Assembly: GCF_019956555.1 (NCBI RefSeq)
Contig: NZ_JAHBDQ010000029.1
Location: forward strand, 1 to 64,000
DNA from: Pseudomonas sp. A-RE-19
Lineage (GTDB): Bacteria; Pseudomonadota; Gammaproteobacteria; Pseudomonadales; Pseudomonadaceae
Direction: 5' to 3'
DNA: 64,000 nucleotides
Shown: one piece after another, positions 8,793-17,817 of the stretch
Numbering within the stretch: the stretch's first letter is position 1
Layout: each line of letters opens with the position of its first letter
Notes under the pieces: generated by a model
Seen by the model: the letters and a program-made list of their open reading frames with translations, nothing else
Database searches by the model: none
Told to the model about the DNA's origin: nothing
Program-made: the position numbers and the translations under genes

Positions 8793-10022
8793 TCAGAACA
8801 ACACGCGGCAACGAATAGTGCCGTTGATGTGCTGCAGCTTCTCTTGCGCCAGGTCCGAGTACTCGGCATCGACGTCGATCACGACGTAGCCGACTTTCTC
8901 GTTGGTCTGCAGGAACTGACCGGAAATGTTGATGCCGTTTTCGGCGAAGACCTTGTTGATCTCGCTCATCACACCCGGAATGTTCTCGTGGATGTGCAGC
9001 AGGCGGTGCTTGCCAGGGTGAGCCGGCAGGGCCACTTCCGGGAAGTTCACGGACGATACCGAAGTACCGTTGTCGCTGTACTTGACCAGTTTTTCCGCCA
9101 CTTCCAGACCAATGTTGGCCTGAGCTTCAGCAGTAGAACCACCGATGTGCGGGGTCAGGATCACGTTGTCGAGGCCACGCAGCGGGCTTTCGAACTCTTC
9201 TTCGTTGGAGCGCGGCTCCACCGGGAACACGTCGATGGCCGCGCCGATCAGGTGCTTGTCCTTGATCGCGTCCGCCAGGGCGTCCAGTTCGACCACGGTG
9301 CCGCGAGCAGCGTTGATCAGAATGCCGCCCTTCTTGATGGCGCGGATTTCCTTCTCGCCGATCATCCACTGGGTGGCTGCGGTTTCCGGAACGTGCAGGG
9401 TGACGATGTCGGACATGCCCAGCAGCTCGGTCAGGCTGGCAACTTGCGTTGCGTTGCCTAATGGCAGCTTGGTCACGGTGTCGTAGAAGTACACCTGCAT
9501 CCCCAAGCCTTCAGCCAGAACCGACAGTTGGGTACCGATCGAGCCGTAACCGACGATACCCAGCTTCTTGCCACGGATTTCGAAGGAGTTGGCCGCGCTC
9601 TTGATCCAGCCGCCACGGTGGCAGGAAGCGTTCTTCTCAGGGATGCCGCGCAGCAGCAGAATCGCCTCGGCCAGTACCAGCTCGGCTACGGAGCGAGTGT
9701 TGGAGTACGGCGCGTTGAATACCGCGATGCCGCGTTCGCGAGCCGCGTTGAGGTCGACCTGGTTGGTGCCGATGCAGAAACAGCCGACAGCCACCAGTTT
9801 CTTCGCGTGATCGAAGATCTCTTCGGTCAGTTGAGTGCGGGAGCGAATGCCGATGAAGTGAGCATCAGCGATCTTTTCCTTCAGCTGGGCTTCCGGCAGA
9901 GAACCTGTGAGGTACTCGATGCTGGTGTAGCCCGCCGCCTTGAGGACGTCGACAGCCGATTGGTGGACGCCTTCGAGAAGAAGGAACTTGATCTTGCTCT
10001 TATCGAGAGAAGTCTTGCTCAT
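8793..10022 (-). CDS. serA: D-3-phosphoglycerate dehydrogenase
   Basis: The protein has 409 residues, the usual size of the short SerA form. It oxidises 3-phosphoglycerate to 3-phosphohydroxypyruvate with NAD, the first step of serine synthesis. The Rossmann motif GYGSIGTQL, the catalytic segment RGTVVELDALADAI, the His motif LTPHIGGSTAEAQ and a C-terminal ACT domain (residues about 335-409) that senses serine are all present. The start at 10022 (MSKTSL) matches the known family start. SerA also reduces 2-oxoglutarate to D-2-hydroxyglutarate, which explains the divergent neighbour. It shares a roughly 200-base divergent promoter region with that gene. Confidence 0.97.
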   Translation of the reverse strand: MSKTSLDKSKIKFLLLEGVHQSAVDVLKAAGYTSIEYLTGSLPEAQLKEKIADAHFIGIRSRTQLTEEIFDHAKKLVAVGCFCIGTNQVDLNAARERGIAVFNAPYSNTRSVAELVLAEAILLLRGIPEKNASCHRGGWIKSAANSFEIRGKKLGIVGYGSIGTQLSVLAEGLGMQVYFYDTVTKLPLGNATQVASLTELLGMSDIVTLHVPETAATQWMIGEKEIRAIKKGGILINAARGTVVELDALADAIKDKHLIGAAIDVFPVEPRSNEEEFESPLRGLDNVILTPHIGGSTAEAQANIGLEVAEKLVKYSDNGTSVSSVNFPEVALPAHPGKHRLLHIHENIPGVMSEINKVFAENGINISGQFLQTNEKVGYVVIDVDAEYSDLAQEKLQHINGTIRCRVLF

Positions 10023-10228
10023 CTGCGTAAACCTGTGTCCCGGAGAAAAAATGGCAGGGAATCGGACAGCGTGAGCTGACCCGGACGGCAAGAAAGCCGT
10101 CACCGCAGAACAGCCTTTGGGCACTACCCTGCGGGGTCGGTATGCTAGCATATGCACCCCGCTAAACACTCATTCCTGCGACGTGAAGCGTCTTCAGGAT
10201 GACCATGAATTGTTCGAGAGTTCTGTCG

Positions 10229-11623
10229 ATGACCAATCCTGCCCTGATTGATGAGCTGAAGACCCTGGTTGAGCCTGGCAAGGTGCTGACCGACGCCGAC
10301 TCCCTGAATGCTTACGGTAAGGATTGGACCAAGCATTTCGCCCCGGCCCCGACGGCCATTGTATTCCCCAAGACCACTGAGCAGGTTCAGGCGATTGTCC
10401 GTTGGGCCAATGAGCACAAGGTTGCCCTGGTGCCGTCCGGCGGTCGTACCGGGCTTTCCGCTGCGGCGGTAGCGGCCAATGGCGAAGTGGTCGTGTCCTT
10501 CGACTACATGAACCAGATCCTCGATGTGAACCTGACCGACCGCACGGCCGTTTGTCAGCCAGGCGTGGTTACCGAGCAATTGCAGAACAAGGCCGAAGAG
10601 CACGGGCTTTACTACCCGGTGGACTTCGCTTCGGCAGGTTCCAGCCAGATTGGCGGCAATATCGGCACCAATGCCGGCGGGATCAAGGTGATTCGTTACG
10701 GCATGACCCGCAACTGGGTGGCCGGCATGAAAGTCGTCACCGGCAAGGGCGATCTGCTGGAACTGAACAAAGACCTGATCAAGAACGCCACCGGCTACGA
10801 TTTGCGTCAGCTGTTCATCGGCGCCGAAGGCACGCTGGGCTTTGTGGTCGAAGCCACCATGCGCCTGGACCGGGCGCCGAAAAACCTCACCGCGATGGTC
10901 CTGGGTACCGCCGATTTCGACTCGATCATGCCGGTGTTGCACGCGTTCCAGAGCAAGCTTGACCTGACTGCTTTCGAATTCTTCTCCGATAAAGCCCTGG
11001 CCAAAGTCATGGCGCGCGGTGATGTGCCGGCACCGTTCGAATCCGACTGCCCGTTCTATGCGCTGCTGGAATTCGAAGCGACCACTGAAGAAGTGGCTAA
11101 CCACGCCCTGGAAACTTTCGAGCATTGCGTCGAGCAGGGCTGGGTACTGGACGGCGTGATGAGCCAGAGCGAAACCCAGTTGCAGAACCTGTGGAAATTG
11201 CGCGAGTACATCTCCGAAACCATTTCCCACTGGACGCCGTATAAAAACGACATTTCGGTCACTGTGTCGAAAGTCCCAGGGTTTCTGAAAGAAATCGATG
11301 CGATCGTCGGCGAACATTACCCGGATTTCGAAATCGTCTGGTTCGGTCACATTGGTGACGGAAACCTGCACTTGAACATCCTCAAGCCGGACAACCTGAG
11401 CAAGGACGAGTTCTTCGCCAAGTGCGCCACCGTCAACAAGTGGGTGTTCGAAACCGTCGAGAAGTACAACGGTTCGATTTCCGCTGAACACGGTGTGGGC
11501 ATGACCAAGCGTGATTACTTGACCTATAGCCGCTCGCCGGTTGAGATCGAGTACATGAAAGCCGTCAAAGCGGTATTCGACCCGAACGGCATCATGAACC
11601 CGGGCAAGATTTTCGCTGCTTGA
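10229..11623 (+). CDS. D-2-hydroxyglutarate dehydrogenase (FAD-linked)
   Basis: The protein has 464 residues. An N-terminal FAD-binding PCMH domain carries PSGGRTGLSAAAV, GGNIGTNAGGIKVIRYG and GYDLRQLFIGAEGTLG. A C-terminal FAD-oxidase domain carries the metal-binding GHIGDGNLHLN and EHGVGMTKRDYL motifs. It oxidises D-2-hydroxyglutarate back to 2-oxoglutarate and passes electrons to the respiratory chain through ETF. The pairing with serA is known from P. stutzeri and P. aeruginosa, where this enzyme pulls the SerA reaction forward. The start at 10229 (MTNPAL) matches the family length; ATG at 10205 with AGGAT upstream is an alternative. It is followed after 22 bases by the FAH-family gene. 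Confidence 0.92.
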   Translation: MTNPALIDELKTLVEPGKVLTDADSLNAYGKDWTKHFAPAPTAIVFPKTTEQVQAIVRWANEHKVALVPSGGRTGLSAAAVAANGEVVVSFDYMNQILDVNLTDRTAVCQPGVVTEQLQNKAEEHGLYYPVDFASAGSSQIGGNIGTNAGGIKVIRYGMTRNWVAGMKVVTGKGDLLELNKDLIKNATGYDLRQLFIGAEGTLGFVVEATMRLDRAPKNLTAMVLGTADFDSIMPVLHAFQSKLDLTAFEFFSDKALAKVMARGDVPAPFESDCPFYALLEFEATTEEVANHALETFEHCVEQGWVLDGVMSQSETQLQNLWKLREYISETISHWTPYKNDISVTVSKVPGFLKEIDAIVGEHYPDFEIVWFGHIGDGNLHLNILKPDNLSKDEFFAKCATVNKWVFETVEKYNGSISAEHGVGMTKRDYLTYSRSPVEIEYMKAVKAVFDPNGIMNPGKIFAA

Positions 11624-11645
11624 ATCAACGAAACAGGAGTCGGTA

Positions 11646-12311
11646 ATGAGCTATCAGCACCAGTATGTCGACGGTACGCGTATTCACTTCCCGTTGGGGA
11701 AAGTGGTGTGTATCGGCCGTAACTACGCCGAACACGCCAAGGAACTGGACAACCCGGTGCCTACTGAGCCACTGCTGTTCATCAAGCCGGGCAGTTGCGT
11801 GGTGCCGCTGGAAGGCGGTTTCAGCATTCCGACCGAACGTGGCTCGGTGCATTACGAAGCGGAAATTGCCGTGTTGATCGGCAAGCCGTTGTCGACCAAG
11901 CCGAGCCGTGAAGAAGTGCTGGATGCCATCTCCGGCATCGCCCCGGCCCTGGACCTGACCCTGCGTGACAAACAGGCGGAGCTGAAAGCCAAGGGCCTGC
12001 CTTGGGAAATCGCCAAGTCTTTCGACGGTGCGGCAGTGCTTGCGCCGTTCGTGGCGGGCAGCACGTTTGCCGACCTGACCGATATTGGCATCCGCCTGAC
12101 CATCAATGGCGAAGTCCGCCAGGATGGCAACAGCAAGGACATGCTCAATCCGATTGTGCCGATGATCCAGCACATGGCTGGCTGCTTCTCGCTGCAGGCC
12201 GGTGATGTGATCCTCACGGGGACACCGGTGGGCGTTGGCCCGCTGAATGTCGGTGACGAACTGGTGCTCGAATTGCCGGGCGTCAGCCGTTTCACCAGCA
12301 GCGTGCGCTAG
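11646..12311 (+). CDS. Fumarylacetoacetate hydrolase-family protein (FAHD1/YcgM-like)
   Basis: The protein has 221 residues, a single FAH domain. The metal-binding ExE pair is in VHYEAEIAVLIG, followed by the conserved ALDLTLRDKQ and ILTGTPVGVGP motifs. Single-domain members act as acylpyruvate hydrolases or oxaloacetate decarboxylases. It lies 22 bases after the D-2-hydroxyglutarate dehydrogenase gene with a good CAGGAG site, so they are likely co-transcribed. A role in clearing oxo-acid by-products is an inference from that context. Confidence 0.88.
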   Translation: MSYQHQYVDGTRIHFPLGKVVCIGRNYAEHAKELDNPVPTEPLLFIKPGSCVVPLEGGFSIPTERGSVHYEAEIAVLIGKPLSTKPSREEVLDAISGIAPALDLTLRDKQAELKAKGLPWEIAKSFDGAAVLAPFVAGSTFADLTDIGIRLTINGEVRQDGNSKDMLNPIVPMIQHMAGCFSLQAGDVILTGTPVGVGPLNVGDELVLELPGVSRFTSSVR

Positions 12312-12331
12312 CCGGAAACACCGCTGAACCC

Positions 12332-12421
12332 TGTGGGAGCGAGCCTGCTCGCGATAGCGGTCTGTCATTCGACATCATTGTTGAATGTGCTGGCCTCATC
12401 GCGAGCAGGCTCGCTCCCACA
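12332..12421. repeat. REP inverted pair (gcctgctcgcga subtype)
   Basis: Two inverted TGTGGGAGCGAGCCTGCTCG elements lie downstream of the FAH-family gene. The rest of the gap to 12568 shows no convincing gene. Confidence 0.9.
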
Positions 12422-12568
12422 TTGGTTTTTTGTGAAGGCCGACAAAGGGCAATCCCGCCATTTTCCGTTTTTTTCACATCTTGTCTGGATAATTCCGGGG
12501 CATCTGGCATCTGAGCCAATCCCAATGTGCTATTACCCATAGCCTGAATTTCTGGAACGCATCCCCGC

Positions 12569-13498
12569 ATGACCACCCAACCGCTGCCCAAGCTGAAAAC
12601 TGCCCGCCGCTCGCGCTTTGTCATGCGGTGGTATTCCTGGCTTTTGCTGGTGGCGGCCGCTACGTATGGCCTCTTGCATGCAATGCACTGGGATGATCGC
12701 GGCGTGCTTTGGGTGATGGAGCGCTTCGAAAGCCCGGCCGAGCGCCAGAAGAGTGTCTGGCTGCCGGATTACCGGGCGGTGATCGACGCCAAGCTGCTCC
12801 CGGGCATGGAGAAGGACGAAGCATCGGACGTGTCTTACGACCCGCAGACCAAAACCCTGTTTTCAGTGATGGGCAAGAACCCGTTCCTGGTCGAGTTGAC
12901 CTTGCAGGGCGACGTATTGCGCAAAATGCCGCTGGTGGGCTGGAGCAACCCGGAAGGGGTGACCGTGATGGGCAACGGTTTGCTGGCGATTACCGATGAG
13001 CGCGAACACCTGCTCTCCATCGTCAAGGTCGATGCCGATACTCGCGAGCTGAATATCGCCAATTTCCCGAAATACGACCTCGGCCCGTCGAAGAACCAGA
13101 ATAAAGGCTTCGAGGGAGTCGTATGGGATGCACGCAATCAGCAAATATTGCTGGGTGAAGAGCGTCCGCCAGCGCTGTTCAGCTGGAAAAGCGACGGCAG
13201 CCAGACCCTCAAGGGCGACAAGCAAAAGCTGTCCAGCGACGAGCTGGATATCCGCAACCTGTCGGCCTTGGCCGTCGACCCACGCACTGGTCATACCCTG
13301 GTGTTGTCCGCCGACTCTCACCTGTTGCTGGAATTGGACGAGAAAGGCGAGCAGGTCAGTTTCATGACCTTGCTCGGTGGTTTCAATGGTCTGAAGAAAA
13401 CCATTCCCCGTGCCGAAGGCGTGACGATGGACGAAGCTGGCACGCTGTACATGGTGAGTGAGCCGAACCTGTTCTACCGGTTCGAAAAACAACGCTGA
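12569..13498 (+). CDS. SdiA-regulated (YjiK-type) membrane-anchored beta-propeller protein, copy 1
   Basis: The protein has 309 residues. One membrane segment at residues about 22-40 is followed by a periplasmic domain with SdiA-regulated motifs: EASDVSYDPQTKTLFSV, GWSNPEGVTVMGNG, NKGFEGVVWD, DIRNLSALAVDPRTGHTLVLS and RAEGVTMDEAGTLYMVSEPNLFY. The fold is expected to be a beta-propeller. The molecular role of the family is not established. It is the first of a tandem pair; the second copy begins about 190 bases downstream beyond a REP element. Confidence 0.85.
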   Translation: MTTQPLPKLKTARRSRFVMRWYSWLLLVAAATYGLLHAMHWDDRGVLWVMERFESPAERQKSVWLPDYRAVIDAKLLPGMEKDEASDVSYDPQTKTLFSVMGKNPFLVELTLQGDVLRKMPLVGWSNPEGVTVMGNGLLAITDEREHLLSIVKVDADTRELNIANFPKYDLGPSKNQNKGFEGVVWDARNQQILLGEERPPALFSWKSDGSQTLKGDKQKLSSDELDIRNLSALAVDPRTGHTLVLSADSHLLLELDEKGEQVSFMTLLGGFNGLKKTIPRAEGVTMDEAGTLYMVSEPNLFYRFEKQR

Positions 13499-13502
13499 CC
13501 CC

Positions 13503-13587
13503 GCAGGAGCTGCCGCAGGCTGCGATCTTTTGATCTTGATCTGCACCGCCAGAAGATCAAAAGATCGCAGCCTGCGGCAGCTCCTAC
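13503..13587. repeat. REP inverted pair (ggctgcgatctttt subtype)
   Basis: GCAGGAGCTGCCGCAGGCTG and its near-perfect complement lie about 20 bases apart between the two SdiA-regulated-type genes. This sequence family differs from the gggagcgagcctgctcgcg elements. Single or degenerate copies occur at the window start and at 51.2 kb. Confidence 0.88.
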
Positions 13588-13690
13588 ACTGATCACCTCC
13601 GCCAGTTGTGGTGTCAGGGCAGTGGCCATTAAGCTTGAATTCACACGGGCGTGGTATTTCATCCGCCCGTCCTGTTTCCGAGCTGCCTGA

Positions 13691-14608
13691 ATGCGCCGAC
13701 TTGCCCGCCCCCAACCCTTGATGCTGATCCTGCCGGTCATGGCGCTGATCGTGCTGGTTGCGGTCGGCCAGCACCTGCGTCTGTTCGAGCGCACCTGGTT
13801 CAATGTGCAGGCGCTCTGGCAGCCGATGAATGCCCGGTCCATTGGCCTGGATCAGTATCAGGTCGCGATCGAGGCGCAAGTCATTGACGGTCTGGACGCT
13901 GATGTTTCGGCGTTGACCTTCGATCCGGTGCGCAAGAGCCTGTTCACCGTCACCAACAAAAACGCCGAGCTGATCGAATTGTCCCTTGAGGGCAAAGTCC
14001 TGCGGCGCGTGGCGCTGGTCGGGTTCGGCGACCCGGAAGCGGTGGAGTTCATCAGCGCCGACACTTACGTCGTCACTGACGAACACCAGCAACGGCTGAT
14101 CAAGATTCATCTGGAGAAGGACGCGACGTTTCTCGACGCGGCGGATGCCGAACAGATGACCCTCGGCGTGCACACGAACGGCAACAAGGGTTTCGAAGGG
14201 TTGGCCTATGACTCGGTGGGCAAGCGCTTGTTCGTCGCCAAGGAGCGCGACCCGATGCTGATCTACGAAGTGCAGGGCTTCCCCCATTACAACCCGGAGA
14301 AATCCTACGCGGTGCATGTGGTGAACAACCCCAGGCGCGATGCCGGGTTGTTCGTGCGAGACCTGTCGAGCCTGCAATACGACGAACGCAGCGGCCATTT
14401 GCTGGCGTTGTCTGATGAGTCGCGACTGATTCTGGAACTGGATGTCGACGGACGACCGCTGAGCACCCTGTCACTGAGCAAGGGGCGTCAGGGATTGCAG
14501 AGGGCTGTGCCGCAAGCGGAAGGTATCGCGATGGACGACGACGGCACGATGTACCTCGTCAGCGAGCCGAACCTGTTCTACGTCTTCAAAAAACCACCGC
14601 AACCCTGA
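13691..14608 (+). CDS. SdiA-regulated (YjiK-type) membrane-anchored beta-propeller protein, copy 2
   Basis: The protein has 305 residues and is a diverged paralogue of the gene just upstream, with one N-terminal membrane segment (about 12-30) and the same motif order: DADVSALTFDPVRKSLFTV, GFGDPEAVEFISAD, NKGFEGLAYDSVGK, DLSSLQYDERSGHLLALSDES and QAEGIAMDDDGTMYLVSEPNLFY. The shared endings show tandem duplication. The ribosome site is weak. Function is unknown. A REP pair follows the stop. Confidence 0.85.
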   Translation: MRRLARPQPLMLILPVMALIVLVAVGQHLRLFERTWFNVQALWQPMNARSIGLDQYQVAIEAQVIDGLDADVSALTFDPVRKSLFTVTNKNAELIELSLEGKVLRRVALVGFGDPEAVEFISADTYVVTDEHQQRLIKIHLEKDATFLDAADAEQMTLGVHTNGNKGFEGLAYDSVGKRLFVAKERDPMLIYEVQGFPHYNPEKSYAVHVVNNPRRDAGLFVRDLSSLQYDERSGHLLALSDESRLILELDVDGRPLSTLSLSKGRQGLQRAVPQAEGIAMDDDGTMYLVSEPNLFYVFKKPPQP

Positions 14609-14626
14609 CAAACACCCCACAACCAA

Positions 14627-14716
14627 TGTGGGAGCGAGCCTGCTCGCGATAGCGGCCTGTCATTCAGCATTGATGTTGAATGAGATGGCCTTATCGCGAG
14701 CAGGCTCGCTCCCACA
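14627..14716. repeat. REP inverted pair (gcctgctcgcga subtype)
   Basis: Two inverted elements about 40 bases apart lie between the convergent ends of the second SdiA-regulated-type gene and rpiA. Confidence 0.9.
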
Positions 14717-14736
14717 GGTTTTGCTTTGTGTCTGTC

Positions 14737-15411
14737 TTACTGGGCGCGCAGGGTTTTCACACCTTCACTCGTTCCCAGCAGCAGCAAGTCGGCCGGGCGG
14801 GCTGCGAACAAGCCGTTGGTGACCACGCCGACGATGGCGTTGATCTGTGTTTCCAGCTCCACCGGGTTGGTGATCTGCATGTTGAACACGTCGAGGATGA
14901 TGTTGCCGTTGTCGGTCAGCACGCCTTCACGGTAAACCGGATCGCCGCCAAGCTTCACCAGTTCGCGGGCTACATGGCTGCGGGCCATCGGGATCACTTC
15001 CACCGGCAGTGGGAACGCACCGAGGACCGGCACCAGTTTGCTGGCATCGGCGATGCAGATGAAGGTCTTGGCCACGGCCGCCACGATCTTCTCGCGGGTC
15101 AGGGCCGCGCCGCCGCCCTTGATCAGGTGCAGGTGCTCGTCGCTTTCGTCGGCGCCGTCGACGTAGAACTCCAGGTCGCTGACAGTATTGAGCTCATACA
15201 CCGGAATGCCATGGCCCTTGAGGCGGGCGGCGGTGGCTTCGGAGCTGGCCACCGCGCCATCGAACGCGCCTTTGTGCTTGGCCAGGGCGTCGATGAAGCA
15301 GTTGGCGGTGGAGCCGGTGCCGACGCCGACGATGCTCTTGTCGTCGAGTTTCGGGAGGATGAAGTCGACGGCAGCCTGGGCTACGGCCTGTTTGAGTTGA
15401 TCCTGGGTCAT
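14737..15411 (-). CDS. rpiA: Ribose-5-phosphate isomerase A
   Basis: The protein has 224 residues, normal for RpiA. It interconverts ribose 5-phosphate and ribulose 5-phosphate in the pentose phosphate pathway. Key motifs are GVGTGSTANCFIDAL for phosphate binding, SSEATAARLKGHGI, the catalytic DGADESDEHLHLIKGGGAALTREK block and DNGNIILDV. The start at 15411 (MTQDQL) has GGAG upstream. It is transcribed divergently from ilvA, with a REP pair in the shared region. Confidence 0.97.
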   Translation of the reverse strand: MTQDQLKQAVAQAAVDFILPKLDDKSIVGVGTGSTANCFIDALAKHKGAFDGAVASSEATAARLKGHGIPVYELNTVSDLEFYVDGADESDEHLHLIKGGGAALTREKIVAAVAKTFICIADASKLVPVLGAFPLPVEVIPMARSHVARELVKLGGDPVYREGVLTDNGNIILDVFNMQITNPVELETQINAIVGVVTNGLFAARPADLLLLGTSEGVKTLRAQ

Positions 15412-15523
15412 GCGGGCTCCGGGGTGCCGAAAGGGGGACGAAAGGCCGGCATTATAGGCCTCGCGATGGGGAAGGTCATTGCCCGATTGGCGGGTCAAAT
15501 GCGTACGCCCGACAACGGATAAC

Positions 15524-15614
15524 TGTCGGAGCGAGGCTTGCCCGCGAACGGAGCGACACGTAACAAATGATGCACCGCGTGATCGTTCTTCGCGGGCAAG
15601 CCTCGCTCCTACAG
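15524..15614. repeat. REP inverted pair (gcttgcccgcgaa subtype)
   Basis: TGTCGGAGCGAGGCTTGCCC and its complement lie about 40 bases apart in the divergent rpiA-ilvA gap. This is one of the few pairs located between two gene starts. Confidence 0.85.
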
Positions 15615-15723
15615 ATGTCATGTTCCCCAGGTGAGGCTAAAACCTCTTGATTCGTGTGGTCGCCCGCCCAAAAGCCGGGTTAGACTCCTTGATCCTGCCC
15701 AACCCGCTCAGTGATGCTTTCCG

Positions 15724-17238
15724 ATGCTTGAACAGTACGTCAAAAAGATCCTCACCTCGCGCGTTTATGACGTTGCCGTAGAAACCCCATTGCAGACTGC
15801 CCGCCAGCTCTCCGAGCGGCTGGGCAACGAGATCTGGCTCAAGCGTGAAGACTTGCAGCCGGTGTTCTCGTTCAAGATTCGCGGCGCGTACAACAAGCTC
15901 ACGCAGCTGAGCCTTGAAGAACGCGCGCGCGGCGTGGTCACCGCTTCGGCGGGCAACCATGCGCAAGGCCTGGCCCTGGCGGCCAAGGTACTGGGCGTGA
16001 AAGCGACCATCGTGATGCCCAAGACCACTCCAGAGATCAAGGTCGAAGGCGTGCGTTCGCGCGGCGGCAAAGTGGTGCTGCACGGGGATTCGTTCCCGGA
16101 AGCCCTGGCCTACTCGCTGAAACTGGTTGATGAGAAAGGCTACGTCTACATTCACCCCTACGACGATCCCCACACCATTGCCGGGCAGGGCACAGTGGCC
16201 ATGGAGATCCTGCGTCAGCACCCGGGGCGTCTGGATGCGATCTTCGTTCCAGTGGGCGGTGGCGGGCTGATCGCGGGGATCGCGGCGTATGTGAAATACC
16301 TGCGCCCGGACATCAAAATCATCGGCGTCGAACCGGACGACTCCAACTGCCTGCAAGCCGCCATGGCGGCTGGCGAGCGCGTGGTGCTGCCGAGCGTGGG
16401 CCTCTTTGCCGATGGCGTCGCGGTAGCGCAGATCGGTCAGCACACCTTCGATATCTGCAAAGACTACGTTGATGAAGTGCTGACCGTCAGCACCGACGAA
16501 ATCTGTGCCGCGATCAAGGATATTTACGACGATACCCGCTCGATCACCGAACCTGCCGGCGCCTTGGGTGTGGCCGGGATCAAGAAATACGTCGAGCAAC
16601 ACGGCATCACCGGTCACACTTTCGTGGCCATCGATTCCGGTGCCAACGTCAACTTCGACCGTCTGCGTCACGTCGCCGAGCGCGCCGAACTGGGCGAGGG
16701 CCGCGAAGCCATCATCGCCGTGACCATCCCCGAGAAGCCGGGCAGCTTCAAGGCCTTCTGCGAAGCCATCGGCAAGCGCCAGATCACCGAATTCAACTAC
16801 CGCTACAACACCGGCAGCGAAGCGCATATCTTTGTCGGCGTGCAGACGCATCCGGAAAGCGACCCGCGCAGTGTGTTGCTCGCCAGCCTGGCCGAGCAAG
16901 GTTTCCCGGTACTCGACCTGACCGACAATGAACTGGCCAAGCTGCACATTCGCCACATGGTTGGCGGGCATGCCGCTCATGTTGTCGATGAGGTGGTGTT
17001 TCGCTTCGAGTTTCCGGAGCGTCCGGGGGCGCTGTTCAACTTCCTCAACAAGCTCGGCGGGCGCTGGAACATTTCGATGTTCCATTACCGCAACCACGGC
17101 GCGGCCGATGGCCGCGTGGTCGCGGGCCTGCAAGTACCGCACGACGAGCGTCATCTGGTCCCGGCGGCACTGGAAGAAATCGGTTACCCGTACTGGGACG
17201 AAAGCGACAACCCGGCCTATCAGTTGTTTCTCGGCTGA
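15724..17238 (+). CDS. ilvA: Biosynthetic threonine ammonia-lyase (threonine deaminase)
   Basis: The protein has 504 residues. It converts threonine to 2-oxobutyrate and ammonia, the first committed step to isoleucine. The PLP domain has the Schiff-base Lys in FSFKIRGAYNK, the ASAGNHAQG loop and the glycine-rich PVGGGGLIAG phosphate cup. Two ACT-like domains (residues about 330-500, beginning REAIIAVTIPEKPGSF and HVVDEVVFRFEFPERPGAL) give isoleucine/valine control, marking the biosynthetic rather than the catabolic enzyme. The start at 15724 fits the family N terminus. Confidence 0.97.
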   Translation: MLEQYVKKILTSRVYDVAVETPLQTARQLSERLGNEIWLKREDLQPVFSFKIRGAYNKLTQLSLEERARGVVTASAGNHAQGLALAAKVLGVKATIVMPKTTPEIKVEGVRSRGGKVVLHGDSFPEALAYSLKLVDEKGYVYIHPYDDPHTIAGQGTVAMEILRQHPGRLDAIFVPVGGGGLIAGIAAYVKYLRPDIKIIGVEPDDSNCLQAAMAAGERVVLPSVGLFADGVAVAQIGQHTFDICKDYVDEVLTVSTDEICAAIKDIYDDTRSITEPAGALGVAGIKKYVEQHGITGHTFVAIDSGANVNFDRLRHVAERAELGEGREAIIAVTIPEKPGSFKAFCEAIGKRQITEFNYRYNTGSEAHIFVGVQTHPESDPRSVLLASLAEQGFPVLDLTDNELAKLHIRHMVGGHAAHVVDEVVFRFEFPERPGALFNFLNKLGGRWNISMFHYRNHGAADGRVVAGLQVPHDERHLVPAALEEIGYPYWDESDNPAYQLFLG

Positions 17239-17277
17239 GTGGCTACGCTGTTGGGCAAGTCATAAGGAATTCGAACA

Positions 17278-17697
17278 ATGGAAACGTTAACTGCCCTTAA
17301 AATCGCTCACATGGTGGCGACGGCGGTGCTGTTGATCAGCGCACTGGGGCTGGCGATCTGGGTCTGGCGCACACGCCGTAACGGTGATGCGACGGCTCAC
17401 ACTCGAACCTTGCAACGACCGCTGGTGTTCATCTGGCTGTTGATGGGCCTGGCGCTGCTGAGCATGCCGTTCACCGGCTGGTGGATGGTGCATCTGGTGG
17501 GCTGGCCATTGGGGCAGCTCTGGCTGCTGGCTTCCAGCGTGCTATACGCCGTGGCGGCGCTGAGCTGGTGCTGGCTGGTGGTGCGGCTGCGCAAGGCGCC
17601 CGGGGCGGGAAACGGGAAGTTTACGTTTGCGTTGGCTCTCCTCGGCTTTGTCTGCTTTATCGCCATTGCGGGGTTGATGGGGGCCAAGCCGGTTTAA
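17278..17697 (+). CDS. DUF2269-type integral membrane protein
   Basis: The protein has 139 residues and four predicted membrane helices (about 8-28, 48-68, 75-100 and 115-135), matching the small DUF2269 family. An AAGGAA site precedes the ATG. It lies 39 bases after ilvA and may be read with it, though no functional link is known. No catalytic motif is visible. Confidence 0.75.
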   Translation: METLTALKIAHMVATAVLLISALGLAIWVWRTRRNGDATAHTRTLQRPLVFIWLLMGLALLSMPFTGWWMVHLVGWPLGQLWLLASSVLYAVAALSWCWLVVRLRKAPGAGNGKFTFALALLGFVCFIAIAGLMGAKPV

Positions 17698-17717
17698 GCA
17701 TCAGACCGAGTTGACCC

Positions 17718-17810
17718 AATCGCGGGCAGGCTCGCTCCCACAAGGATCGGTGCATGGCCACACGTTTGTGATCGACGCAAATCCCTTGTGGGAGCGAGCC
17801 TGCTCGCGAT
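17718..17810. repeat. REP inverted pair (gcctgctcgcga subtype)
   Basis: Inverted elements lie between convergent genes. The left copy reads cgcgggcagg, a base variant between the two main subtypes. Confidence 0.88.
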
Positions 17811-17817
17811 GGCGATT

